From the NCBI GenBank assembly GCA_044360075.1, contig JBIKLA010000002.1, forward strand, positions 124,001 through 188,000: a stretch of DNA of 64,000 nucleotides. Reading direction: 5' to 3'. Below are positions 16,776 through 25,215 of this stretch, piece by piece. This DNA comes from OMII01 sp947467385. GTDB lineage: Bacteria > Bdellovibrionota_C > UBA2361 > OMII01. Below the pieces are notes generated by a model, which saw only the letters and a program-made list of their open reading frames with translations, had not been told where the DNA came from and ran no database searches. Numbering within the stretch: position 1 is the first letter of the stretch; every line of letters begins with the position of its first letter. Both the position numbers and the translations under genes were made by a program.

Positions 16776-18246
16776 GGCGAGCCAGCATCTCCGCTGACGA
16801 CACCGGCCATTCGCTCCGTATGTCCGTCGGCACATCGGGACAGAGCGGCGCCTGGTTGCAGTTCTTGCACGTGTCGAGCTCAAGGCCATTAGGGACCCAG
16901 CGGCTTATATCGGAAAGTGGCGGATCGACATTTGAAAACTTTGCCACCTTTGAGGCCAACCGAGACCGCAAGCTCCGCACGAACGAGTCGAGGTCGAGGT
17001 CCGCGGCGCACACGGGCCGGAAGCGGTACGGAGCGGCTAGCTCGTCTCCTGCCAGGTACACGTCCCCGAGGTATACCATGTCCGCAGTAAGCTCCTTGGG
17101 AAGCTGCGGCATTGGGCGCCCGGTGCGCTCAAACGAGCGGCGTATCTCAGGCTTGAAGCGATCAAACACGTCGCGGTAGCGCTGCATCAGGTAGAGCGCG
17201 TAGTGCTTGAGCTGCGTCGCGTGCTCCTCCTGCGTCATGTGGGTAGGCATGCCAGAGAATGGGTCGAGCCGGTTGGTTTTCCAGTCCATGGCAACGAGCC
17301 GCGGATCGCCGTTAGGCGTGAAGGTCAGGTACACAAAGTCGAGCACGGTCTTGACGCGGAAGGTGAAGAGGGCCGGAAGTCCGCGCCGCGCAAGCTCCGG
17401 TATTGGGGGGCTCTTCACCGGAACCTCGATCTCATAATAGGGGATCGAAAGCCCGCCAAGCGCGAGGATCTCAAAGGCATCATGCTTTGCGTAGCTGATG
17501 TTCTTCTCCTCAACCTCAAATATGAGCGCCGGATCGATTCTCTTAAGCCCGCCGGGCGGGATGAGGTGGCGCGGGTCGTGCTTGAAGATGTCGTCGCGAT
17601 CGAGGAAGAAGGCATCGTACCAAGTCCGAAGGGCCTGCCCCAGGTTCTCAGCGTGCCGCTTGTAGGAAAAGTGGTCGGGCGAGTCAGTCGGAAGGGTCAC
17701 TTGACCAGGATTCTGCCCCCCGACCAGGCTGTGCTTCAGCTTAAGGTGCTCACGGTAGCGCGGATGGTCGCGGCCTGCCCTTCCGTCCGGAAAAGCCTCG
17801 TTCCACGAGTCCCCCTCCATAAACGCGAACCGCTCGGCAACCGCCTCAAGTATCGTGCCAAAATCGTGCGGCGTTGAGCTCTTGAGGACGCGACCCTCCG
17901 GGTTAAGCTTCTCGCGATGCGCCTCAAGCACCCGGCGAATGCCGTCGTGCACGACCACTCCAAGCCCGCCCATGTACGACGACAGCGTGCGCAAGATCCT
18001 CTGTTCTTCGGGGCTGATACCGGGCGCCAGTCCACTCCCGAGGTACCACGCCCGCTCACAGTTCTCCTGAATTCCAAGGCTGGTGTGGGACTCATCAAGC
18101 ACCGGATTAAATGCCGAGCGACCCTTGACGGGCGCAAGCGGAGGCTCGTCGGGCTTGCGGGGCAGCGTAAGCCCGAGCTCATCGAGGCGCAGCGCCCCCC
18201 GGCCCGCCAACTCATCATCCCTAGGCTGTTGCTTGGCCACGCTCAC
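16744..18246 (-). CDS. PD-(D/E)XK nuclease with Fe-S cysteine pattern (RecB/Cas4/AddB-like)
   Basis: The RecB-type nuclease layout is clear. It has Cys63 in ENCERAWYLG, His100 in VVVHDGI, Asp303 in VLDFVYL, Asp321 and Lys323 in AMDWKTN, and the QLKHYALYL motif near 345. A C-terminal C-x-x-C-x5-C (Cys460, 463, 469) completes the set. The lone N-terminal Cys with three C-terminal Cys is the 4Fe-4S arrangement of Cas4, Dna2 and AddB nucleases, which cut single-stranded DNA ends. The first 45 residues are charged and Pro-rich. At 500 residues it is a stand-alone nuclease. The convergent overlap with the SF2 helicase suggests, but does not prove, that the two act together. Confidence 0.75.
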   Translation of the reverse strand: MSVAKQQPRDDELAGRGALRLDELGLTLPRKPDEPPLAPVKGRSAFNPVLDESHTSLGIQENCERAWYLGSGLAPGISPEEQRILRTLSSYMGGLGVVVHDGIRRVLEAHREKLNPEGRVLKSSTPHDFGTILEAVAERFAFMEGDSWNEAFPDGRAGRDHPRYREHLKLKHSLVGGQNPGQVTLPTDSPDHFSYKRHAENLGQALRTWYDAFFLDRDDIFKHDPRHLIPPGGLKRIDPALIFEVEEKNISYAKHDAFEILALGGLSIPYYEIEVPVKSPPIPELARRGLPALFTFRVKTVLDFVYLTFTPNGDPRLVAMDWKTNRLDPFSGMPTHMTQEEHATQLKHYALYLMQRYRDVFDRFKPEIRRSFERTGRPMPQLPKELTADMVYLGDVYLAGDELAAPYRFRPVCAADLDLDSFVRSLRSRLASKVAKFSNVDPPLSDISRWVPNGLELDTCKNCNQAPLCPDVPTDIRSEWPVSSAEMLARLKQPGRIPLA

Positions 18247-18348
18247 TCAAGCTCCGTGTTCTTGCCACGAGGAGGTTATTAGCAGGCTTTGTCGCCTTTT
18301 TCGAGCGTTCCAGCGCGGGTGTCGGTTTGGGTCGTGTTCGGATCCGTG

Positions 18349-19317
18349 CTAGCGGACGATGTAGAGCTTGCCGTAGTCCGGCGGCTCCTGCTCAAGGGCG
18401 TTGAGCTCTCCCCTAAGGGTTACAGGTCCCGTGAGAAAAACCTGTGGGGCGCACTCGGGTCGCGGTGCCGGCTGTATCCTGACCCGCAATTCGACGCCGC
18501 TTGGCTGCTGGATCCTGCGCACTCCGCGCGAGCGGCCGTCATCGAGCGCGAGCGCTACTGCGACCGCCGATGCGCCGGAGCCCGTCTGGTCCATGCAGGT
18601 GTCCGACCTCCTCACGTACGACACGGGATGGATGCGCAGGCTGTCCTCCTCCTCGCTCCACCATACCAGCTCAAAGACTCGGCACGACTCAAGCTTAAGC
18701 TGCTGCCTTACAGCAATAACTCGGCGGAAGATTGCAGCACGGGAGCGCTGGAACGGAAGGGCTTTTTCGGGAATGAGCACCTGCACGATCCCCGGCAGCC
18801 GCACCACGTCACAACAGCAGGTAACATCATCAATCTCAAGGTGGATTCCCCGATCGATGCGCACGCTTGAGATCTGCGGCAGCTCGATCTCAACCTGCCA
18901 ATTGTCGCCTGATGCCCACGTAGTCGCCTCAATCGGCTGCTTGTACCCCGAGACCTCAAGCGGAAAGATCATGTGCTCGCGGCACACCTTGACGAGATCC
19001 ATCTGGGCAAACGATATAGCGCTCGGATTCCTGCAGAACGAATCCGCGACGAGCGCAGCAACGGAGCGCACTGAATTAGGGCTAAGCCCTCCCGACATAG
19101 TCTCGGCCCGTAGGACGGCCCTGCCACGCTTAGCCCTCTCGATCGCGACGCCCTGCTCAAAGCGGGGGTAGCGATGCCGGACAAGCTGCTCTATGTGGCT
19201 GTAGGACTCGCGATGAACGCGGCGATTACAGAAGATGAAGGTGTCGTTGCCGCCTGGATAACAGTTAAATATGCGCGACTCAAAGGGCGAAAATACGGTG
19301 CGCGACAGTTCATTCAT
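18349..19317 (-). CDS. Diaminopimelate epimerase-fold protein lacking both catalytic cysteines
   Basis: The start (NCYPGGNDTFIF) matches the DapF opening GxGND-F. The C-terminal half (QTGSGASAVAVALAL ... QPSGVELRVRI ... VFLTGPVTL) matches the second DapF repeat. In DapF the two catalytic Cys sit in MCGNGxRC and ACGTGAC. Here the equivalent stretches read LSPNSVRS and QTGSGAS, so Ser and Thr replace both. The protein therefore probably does not racemise diaminopimelate. Proline-racemase-fold dehydratases with Thr are a precedent for changed chemistry. GGAGGG lies just before the chosen ATG at 19317; the longer frame to 19392 lacks homology. It reads in the same direction as the nuclease gene, separated by about 100 bases. 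Confidence 0.65.
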   Translation of the reverse strand: MNELSRTVFSPFESRIFNCYPGGNDTFIFCNRRVHRESYSHIEQLVRHRYPRFEQGVAIERAKRGRAVLRAETMSGGLSPNSVRSVAALVADSFCRNPSAISFAQMDLVKVCREHMIFPLEVSGYKQPIEATTWASGDNWQVEIELPQISSVRIDRGIHLEIDDVTCCCDVVRLPGIVQVLIPEKALPFQRSRAAIFRRVIAVRQQLKLESCRVFELVWWSEEEDSLRIHPVSYVRRSDTCMDQTGSGASAVAVALALDDGRSRGVRRIQQPSGVELRVRIQPAPRPECAPQVFLTGPVTLRGELNALEQEPPDYGKLYIVR

Positions 19318-19542
19318 GAGCCCTCCGTGACGGCATTTCGCGGAAGTGTATATGGTTGCGGCAACGCCCTTTGCCGACAAGGCTTCAGCCATAGCTTCAG
19401 AAACGGCACTGAGCTAACCTCCTGAAATAAGGCCGGTCCCCTGCCACGCAGCAAACTTCCGAGGCATTTAGGGCAACCTGAGGCGGGACTTTGCAATAAC
19501 CCTGCGAGTCTCTCTTTCAAGTACAGTAGGAGCTTTGTCGCT

Positions 19543-21102
19543 ATGCCCCTCCCTCCCCCTGATGCAGTTAAGCCTGTTCCGGCCATCGTCAAGCCGGCTG
19601 AGCAGGCACAAGCGCTGTCTGATCCAAGCCGTGTGTTTGAGTCGCGCCAGCAGCGTACCCTCAATATTGGCTTAAGAGATTCGACTCAGGGCATGGAAAG
19701 GGATTACCTGAGTGATAGGGCATTTCGCGGAAGCGAAGAGCAGCTCGCAATCGAGGCGTCCTACCTTGTCTTCCGCAGCCAGGACGGGAAGCCCTCGCCC
19801 TCACCCCGCCTCGATGTCGTGGCGCGCTTCTCGCCCCTTTCCAAAGAGGAGCTGTTCAAGGTGGCGAGCGAACAGCTGGTGCGCGATCAGCTGCAAGATA
19901 ATATTCAGAAGCTTCAGTCAGAGCGCGACAAGGTCACAAAAGCTGACGACGTGCGGATGTATTCGCGGAGGATAGAGAGCTGCAGGGGGGAGCTAGCGCC
20001 CTTTATTGACCGCAAGCAGAGATTCGAGCGCTCCATCGAGCGAATTCTCAAGGACCCGAGCCTCGTCCGAGAACTCAAGACACCCGAGGAGAGGAAAGAG
20101 GTCGTACAACACCTGTTTGAGGAGGTGAAGGCTCTCCATGACAACATTTCAGACCAGGAGTGCGCCATCGCGGTGCTTGAACATAAACTCTCAGAAGCTC
20201 GGGAACACACTATGCGGCTGGCGGCGGAGAAAAAGCTAGCCCTCGACGAGCTCGATACCCAGATGGAAGATGCGCGGAAGCGCTCTTTGGGCATCCCGTT
20301 AAAGACCATCGGGGATATCATTTATCTCGACAAGAAGGCGGAATTCCTGAAAGCGTGGGCCCAGCTTGAGTCGCCTGATTACCGGCTTCGTGAGGCGCAC
20401 GGCGACAACGGCGCATTATCGGTGGCATCCGTGCGCTTTTCAACGCCCTTTGCTGGCAGCTCGCTCAGCAAGGTCTTCATGTTCGACAAGAGCGGCATTA
20501 CGCTCTTTTACGACAAGTTTGAGCCACGTTTCGTCGAGAACGCTGATATGCGGATCATCGTGCAGGAGCCCGACTTTTCGAAGTTTGTGACCCCGAGCTC
20601 GCAAACGGTGCCTCAAGGCGACCTGGCGCTGACGACCAGAGCTGCAACCGAGGACGAGCGCAAGCAGTCATCGCTCTCACGTGACCGGATCGAGATCCAC
20701 TCGATTGACGGAGCCACCCTGCGCATCGGAGGTTTACGTTACCTATCGGCAAAGCTTTATGGCTCCCCAGTCATCGACATAACGCGGCCTCCCTCAGCCG
20801 AGCATGACACGCTTCTGAGCCTCGAGCTTGAGCACGGCGGCTCAGCTCCACTCGTGCTCCGGTACGCCTCGGCTCCGCGTGTTGAGGTTTCATCTGATAG
20901 GCTTTTCAATAAGACATACATGACAATTCGGGACGGAAGCATTGAGCTCTCGGGGGTGCATTCGGTGCCCGTCGAGCTTCACATAAAAGTGTCCGAAGAT
21001 CGGGATGTTAAAATTCCCCTGACGCGACCGGGCACAGAGAATCAGGCATTCAACTCTGAGCGCGCCATCGCTGCCCGTATCGCAGCGGCCCTGGCCAAGT
21101 AG
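19543..21102 (+). CDS. Coiled-coil protein of unknown function
   Basis: Residues about 110-250 are a long charged heptad-rich region (for example LQDNIQKLQSERDKVTK and EVVQHLFEEVKALHDNIS), predicted as coiled coil. The C-terminal half is beta-rich and soluble in character. I see no signal peptide, membrane segment or catalytic motif and do not recognise the family. The N-terminus is Pro-rich. It lies between the DapF-like gene (divergent) and a DTW-domain gene, with its own short upstream region. Confidence 0.6.
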   Translation: MPLPPPDAVKPVPAIVKPAEQAQALSDPSRVFESRQQRTLNIGLRDSTQGMERDYLSDRAFRGSEEQLAIEASYLVFRSQDGKPSPSPRLDVVARFSPLSKEELFKVASEQLVRDQLQDNIQKLQSERDKVTKADDVRMYSRRIESCRGELAPFIDRKQRFERSIERILKDPSLVRELKTPEERKEVVQHLFEEVKALHDNISDQECAIAVLEHKLSEAREHTMRLAAEKKLALDELDTQMEDARKRSLGIPLKTIGDIIYLDKKAEFLKAWAQLESPDYRLREAHGDNGALSVASVRFSTPFAGSSLSKVFMFDKSGITLFYDKFEPRFVENADMRIIVQEPDFSKFVTPSSQTVPQGDLALTTRAATEDERKQSSLSRDRIEIHSIDGATLRIGGLRYLSAKLYGSPVIDITRPPSAEHDTLLSLELEHGGSAPLVLRYASAPRVEVSSDRLFNKTYMTIRDGSIELSGVHSVPVELHIKVSEDRDVKIPLTRPGTENQAFNSERAIAARIAAALAK

Positions 21103-21146
21103 CTCCCGGTGCTGCTTTTTGTCTAACCCTCGGCTATAGTACGCGT

Positions 21147-21839
21147 ATGACGCAGCCACCCATCGCCGAAGAGCCAGCCACCTGCCCCGCGTGCGGGCGC
21201 ACTGAGCGGTACTGCGTGTGTGAGTTTGTCACGCCGATAAACACAAAAACAAAGATCCTCATCCTGCAGCACCCCCAAGAGCCGGGCGTCGATATCGGCA
21301 CGGTGCCTATCATCCAGGCCGCCTTCCCAAGCTCGACCGTCCGCACCGGGCTCTCGTGGGCAAATTTGAAAAAGATCCTTGGACCCACGGCTGAACACCC
21401 GCGCTGGGGTGTTCTCTATCTCGGGAGCGTGCACGTTGAGGATCTCCCGCCTGGGCGAACCCTCTTTGTTGTCGACAAAAAGGGCACTCCTCGGGAAGAC
21501 CAGGACGATGTCCTGCGCCGACTTGAGGGCTTCGTCGTGCTCGATGGCACATGGAGCCAAGCCAAGACGCTGTGGTGGAGGAACGCATGGCTCCTCAAGC
21601 TGCCGCGGCTTGTCCTTAATCCGAGCAAGCGCTCCGTCTACGATGCCATCCGTAAAGAGCCGAGGAAGGGCTGCCTCTCAACCGCTGAAACCGTGGCAGA
21701 GGTGCTCGCAAACCTTGAGAACCGCAGCGATGTGCGCGAGGGCATCGAGAAGCCTCTCTCGGAGCTCGTCATGAGGCTTTCAAAGCACAAACCTCGGGGC
21801 TCGGGGCTGCGGCGTCCGGGACGCTATCGCAGCCGATAA
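21147..21839 (+). CDS. DTW domain tRNA-uridine aminocarboxypropyltransferase
   Basis: The N-terminal zinc-type cluster CPACGRTERYCVC, the DGTW signature and the later STAET stretch are the hallmarks of the DTW family. In E. coli the family member TapT (YfiP) makes acp3U in the variable loop of tRNA, using SAM as aminocarboxypropyl donor. The length of 230 residues is normal. The C-terminal tail is Arg/Gly-rich, consistent with RNA contact. No operon partner is evident; it starts 44 bases after the coiled-coil gene. Confidence 0.88.
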   Translation: MTQPPIAEEPATCPACGRTERYCVCEFVTPINTKTKILILQHPQEPGVDIGTVPIIQAAFPSSTVRTGLSWANLKKILGPTAEHPRWGVLYLGSVHVEDLPPGRTLFVVDKKGTPREDQDDVLRRLEGFVVLDGTWSQAKTLWWRNAWLLKLPRLVLNPSKRSVYDAIRKEPRKGCLSTAETVAEVLANLENRSDVREGIEKPLSELVMRLSKHKPRGSGLRRPGRYRSR

Positions 21840-22008
21840 TGGCTTGGGCGATGGTTCGCCGTTGTGCAACAATTTGCTCGGCGATTCCCCTTCAGGGTGC
21901 ACACCACGTATGGATCGCTGGCGTTTGGGCAGTTCTTTATCACGCGCACCGATTGTGTGTAGTAGAATAGAAACTGGCATCCTTTAAGGCCTTGAAGCCT
22001 CTCTCGGC

Positions 22009-22962
22009 ATGAAAGACAGACGCCCCCATAGTTTCGCCCAAGCCCTAATTGCCCTGGCCCTGCTGCTTTGCTCATGCGCCAAGGCTCCCTATCAGCCGCG
22101 CGGTGACCTCTACCCCAATCCAGAGCCCTTTGAAGACGACCCCCAGATCTCTCGCGGTGAGCCGAACGTTATCGCTGACGGGCTGGGAAATTACCTCTTC
22201 TCACTGCCGGAGAAGCTCGTCCTCTGGAACTGGAAGATGGGGAGCCACGATATCTCGCCGGAAACCGAAGAGGCCATGCGCGCCTACCTTGAGCGCAACC
22301 AGCTGCGCGAAGTCAAGGTGCGCCTGAACGAGTATGCGCCGTTTGGTGAGTGGCACCGCCTCGTGAACAACGAGGGCGTGGGAGCCGGATGGCGTTATTC
22401 ACTCGGGTTTCTCTCGTGGCTCTTCTACACCCTCCTCCCAGGGCGCATCTTCGGCGGCGACGCATACAACCCTTACACGAATACCATCTATCTTTACTCC
22501 GACGTTCCCGCGGTCGCCCTGCACGAAGGAGGCCACGCCAAGGACATCGCGGTGCGCAACTGGAAGGGGAGCCGCGCAGCTCTCTATATTGTGCCGTTCG
22601 CTCCGCTCTTTATGGAGGCGGTGGCCACCAACGATGCGCTCGGTTACTCACTCGACACCGACCCGAAGCTGCTTGAGTCGGGCTACAAGATGCTCTATCC
22701 AGCCTACGGCACGTACGTCGGGTCTGAAGGGTTGGGCGCCGTTCCAGTCGTAGGTCCGCTAGCCGGAGCTATCGGGGCGATACCGGGACATATCTTCGGC
22801 CGGATTAAGGCGAGCCGGGTGCGGGAGCGGTATCCTGACTCGTTCCCGCCCGAAAAGGACGACGAAGAAGACGAGGCGAGCGAGGATACGCACGAGCTTG
22901 AGCCCAGTGACGCGCCGGCGGCCGAGGCCGCCGATGGCAAAGGGAGCGCCGGCTCACCGTAG
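22009..22962 (+). CDS. Lipoprotein with HExxH metallopeptidase-like motif
   Basis: A signal peptide ending LLCSC gives a lipidated Cys near residue 23, so the protein is envelope-anchored. A HEGGH motif (AVALHEGGHAKD) has the HExxH zinc-protease pattern, preceded by a YLYSDVP strand. A later hydrophobic stretch (VPVVGPLAGAIGAIPGHIFG) may insert in the membrane. The C-terminal 50 residues are acidic and disordered. No specific family is recognised, and whether it is an active peptidase cannot be decided without the third ligand. Confidence 0.6.
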   Translation: MKDRRPHSFAQALIALALLLCSCAKAPYQPRGDLYPNPEPFEDDPQISRGEPNVIADGLGNYLFSLPEKLVLWNWKMGSHDISPETEEAMRAYLERNQLREVKVRLNEYAPFGEWHRLVNNEGVGAGWRYSLGFLSWLFYTLLPGRIFGGDAYNPYTNTIYLYSDVPAVALHEGGHAKDIAVRNWKGSRAALYIVPFAPLFMEAVATNDALGYSLDTDPKLLESGYKMLYPAYGTYVGSEGLGAVPVVGPLAGAIGAIPGHIFGRIKASRVRERYPDSFPPEKDDEEDEASEDTHELEPSDAPAAEAADGKGSAGSP

Positions 22963-22983
22963 CGCCCCCTCAGGCCATGACCC

Positions 22984-23340
22984 TTACCGGGGGTGGGCTG
23001 CCCTATGGGAGCTCTCCGGCCTCTTGCTTAGCACCATGCCCTCCACGTCGATCTTGTATCCGTTGAGCACGTAGGCCCAGAACCACCTCTCCCGAACCGT
23101 CACCTCAGTGATAACATCTCCTTGAGCATCGGAAACGATCTTGGTTGTGGCGCGCTCAATCTTGTCGTTTTCGTTAATCGGAATAAAGCCAAGCAGCATA
23201 ATGCCAGTTGCTGTTTCAGAGCGCCTTCCTACCTCCTCGTACTTGGCCCGATCGTACTCGGGAGCTGGAATTCGGTAGTACTGGCCGGTGCATCCCGAAA
23301 GAAGGGCCAGGCTAAGGGGCGCTAGGGTTTTGCTTTTCAT
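22984..23340 (-). CDS. Small lipoprotein of unknown function
   Basis: MKSKTLAPLSLALLSGC is a lipoprotein signal with a classic L-S-G-C lipobox. The mature part of about 100 residues contains ETATGIMLLGFIPINENDK and a VTVRERWFWAYVLNGYKI stretch. This pattern is shared by small bacterial envelope lipoproteins of unknown role and somewhat resembles the TRL-like proteins at 57346 and 57650. It is convergent with the HExxH lipoprotein gene, 21 bases apart. The gap 23341-23594 upstream holds no gene I can support. Confidence 0.6.
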   Translation of the reverse strand: MKSKTLAPLSLALLSGCTGQYYRIPAPEYDRAKYEEVGRRSETATGIMLLGFIPINENDKIERATTKIVSDAQGDVITEVTVRERWFWAYVLNGYKIDVEGMVLSKRPESSHRAAHPR

Positions 23341-23594
23341 GAGCATCTCACTAAAATAATCGCGGGTTCCCAGCAGCGTGCCGCTGCACCCCTAGCTTCA
23401 GCGCCGCGCGCTCCTTTGTTAATCCACTCACGCTCAACAACGGGGGATTGCGCCACCACAGGGGGAAATTGCGCCCTTTATGCCGCCAGGTGTCGGCAGC
23501 GGCAGCCGGGAGCCGACAATCGCTGTACCACCCGGCAAAACTGGGCTATACGACCGGGACATGGGGCACAGCGCCCCGCCTCTAGACGGCCCAT

Positions 23595-25199
23595 ATGCAT
23601 CCCGAGACCACCAGCGACATTGTAATTCTAGGGGCCGGCCTCGCCGGCCTGTCGCTCGCCATCCACCTCAAAAAAAAGTCCCCCAACCTCTCAGTCACGG
23701 TGCTTGAACGCGAGAGCCTCCCGTACCCAGAGGCCACGCATAAAGTTGGCGAGTCGACGGTAGAGCTCGCGGCGCACTACTTCTCTGAGGTGCTGGGGCT
23801 GGGGCACCACCTCAAGACCGAGCAGCTTCGAAAGCTCGGCACCCGATTCTTCTTCTCCGAGGGGAGGAACGAGTCGGTGGAATCGCGAGTCGAACTGGGA
23901 ACGAACCACCACTTATCGGTTCCCACGTACCAGATCGATCGGGGGCGCTTTGAAAACTTCCTCGCCGATGAGGCTCGGCGCCTCGGGGCCTCGCTCATCG
24001 ACCGCACGAAGGTGCAGCGGGTTGACCTTGCTCCTGGTGGCGGCGAGCTCCATACAGTTCAGCACGAGGGGTCTCACGGTACCGTGTCGGTGCGCTGCCG
24101 CTGGGTGATCGATGCCACCGGGCGGGCAGCGCTCCTCAAGCGGCAGCTCGGGCTGCGCGAGGCGAGTGAGCACGACTCAAATGCTGTGTGGTTTCGCGTC
24201 AAGGGGCGGGTCGATATCGACGACTGGGGCACCTCGCCGGAGTGGCGCGCCGGTCACGAGGGCATCCTCTCGCGCTGGTACAGCACCAACCACCTCACGG
24301 GCGCGGGCTACTGGGTTTGGCTCATTCCGCTAGCATCGGGCTACACAAGCATCGGCATCGTCACCGACCCAAAGGTCCATCCCCTCTCGCGCTTCCGCTC
24401 CTTTGACGCGGCAATGGAGTGGCTTGAGGAGCACGAGCCCCAGTGCGCGCGCATGCTCAGGGAATTGGGGCTGCGCCCAGCGGACTATCTCGCCATCAAG
24501 CACTATGCGCACAAGTGCACGCGCCTCATATCTGGCGATCGTTGGGCGATCAGCGGCGACGCGGGGGTCTTTATCGATCCGCTCTACAGCCCCGGCAGCG
24601 ACTTTATCGCGATTCAGAACGGCTTTATCGTCGACACAATCGTGCGCGATTATGCCCACGAGCGCTTTGTCGGGCGGTGCGAGCTCTACAATCACCTCTA
24701 CCAGATCCTGTCTGACAACGTTCTCGGTATCTTCCGCGGCCAGTACCCGATCTTTGGCAATCCGCGGGTCATGCCGCTTAAGATCGTGTGGGACTTCACC
24801 CTCTACTGGGGGTTCCTCGCCTTCATAACGATTCAGGGCAAGCTGTGCGACTTTGAGTGCATCAAGCTCTTTGAGCGCGCCGTTCCGATGGTGTACGACA
24901 AGAACTTCGAGATGCAGCGCCTCTTCCTCGCCGCGAATGCGCGTGCTCACGAGGCCTTCCTGCCTGGCTTCATCGAAGTCTCGAGGATCCCCTTCCTGAT
25001 GGGGCTCAACCGCGGGCTGCAGGCCTGCCACAGTGACGCCTCTTTCATCGCCACCCTCCACAGCAACATGGATCTCATCGCTCAGGTGCAGGGCGAGCTT
25101 CGCGAGCTGCTTGAGGCGCGCGCACGGCCGTGGCGCACCGCCGCTGAGCTTGAGGCGCGCCTTGCGGCCATAGCACGGCCCCTCACGCAGGCGGCCTAG
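23595..25199 (+). CDS. Flavin-dependent halogenase-like oxidoreductase (APE locus)
   Basis: A Rossmann FAD site GAGLAGLS opens the protein. The tryptophan-halogenase family marks follow: VGEST, a candidate catalytic lysine in QLRKLGTRF, and the W-x-W-x-I-P motif (WVWLIP), which distinguishes halogenases from related monooxygenases. The C-terminal FAD contact GDAGVFIDPLYSPG is present. The length of 534 residues is right. Halogenase-like genes occur in xanthomonadin and other aryl polyene loci, where the pigment can be brominated. Here it stands at the edge of the cluster, convergent with the ketosynthase gene. Actual halide use is untested. Confidence 0.8.
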   Translation: MHPETTSDIVILGAGLAGLSLAIHLKKKSPNLSVTVLERESLPYPEATHKVGESTVELAAHYFSEVLGLGHHLKTEQLRKLGTRFFFSEGRNESVESRVELGTNHHLSVPTYQIDRGRFENFLADEARRLGASLIDRTKVQRVDLAPGGGELHTVQHEGSHGTVSVRCRWVIDATGRAALLKRQLGLREASEHDSNAVWFRVKGRVDIDDWGTSPEWRAGHEGILSRWYSTNHLTGAGYWVWLIPLASGYTSIGIVTDPKVHPLSRFRSFDAAMEWLEEHEPQCARMLRELGLRPADYLAIKHYAHKCTRLISGDRWAISGDAGVFIDPLYSPGSDFIAIQNGFIVDTIVRDYAHERFVGRCELYNHLYQILSDNVLGIFRGQYPIFGNPRVMPLKIVWDFTLYWGFLAFITIQGKLCDFECIKLFERAVPMVYDKNFEMQRLFLAANARAHEAFLPGFIEVSRIPFLMGLNRGLQACHSDASFIATLHSNMDLIAQVQGELRELLEARARPWRTAAELEARLAAIARPLTQAA

Positions 25200-25200
25200 C

Positions 25201-25215
25201 GGGCGGCTTCCGCCC
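25201..25215. terminator. Short hairpin between convergent APE genes
   Basis: GGGCGG CTT CCGCCC is a 6-bp perfect stem with a three-base loop in the 15-base gap between two convergent stops. It lacks a T-run, so it is only a possible bidirectional terminator. Confidence 0.35.
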
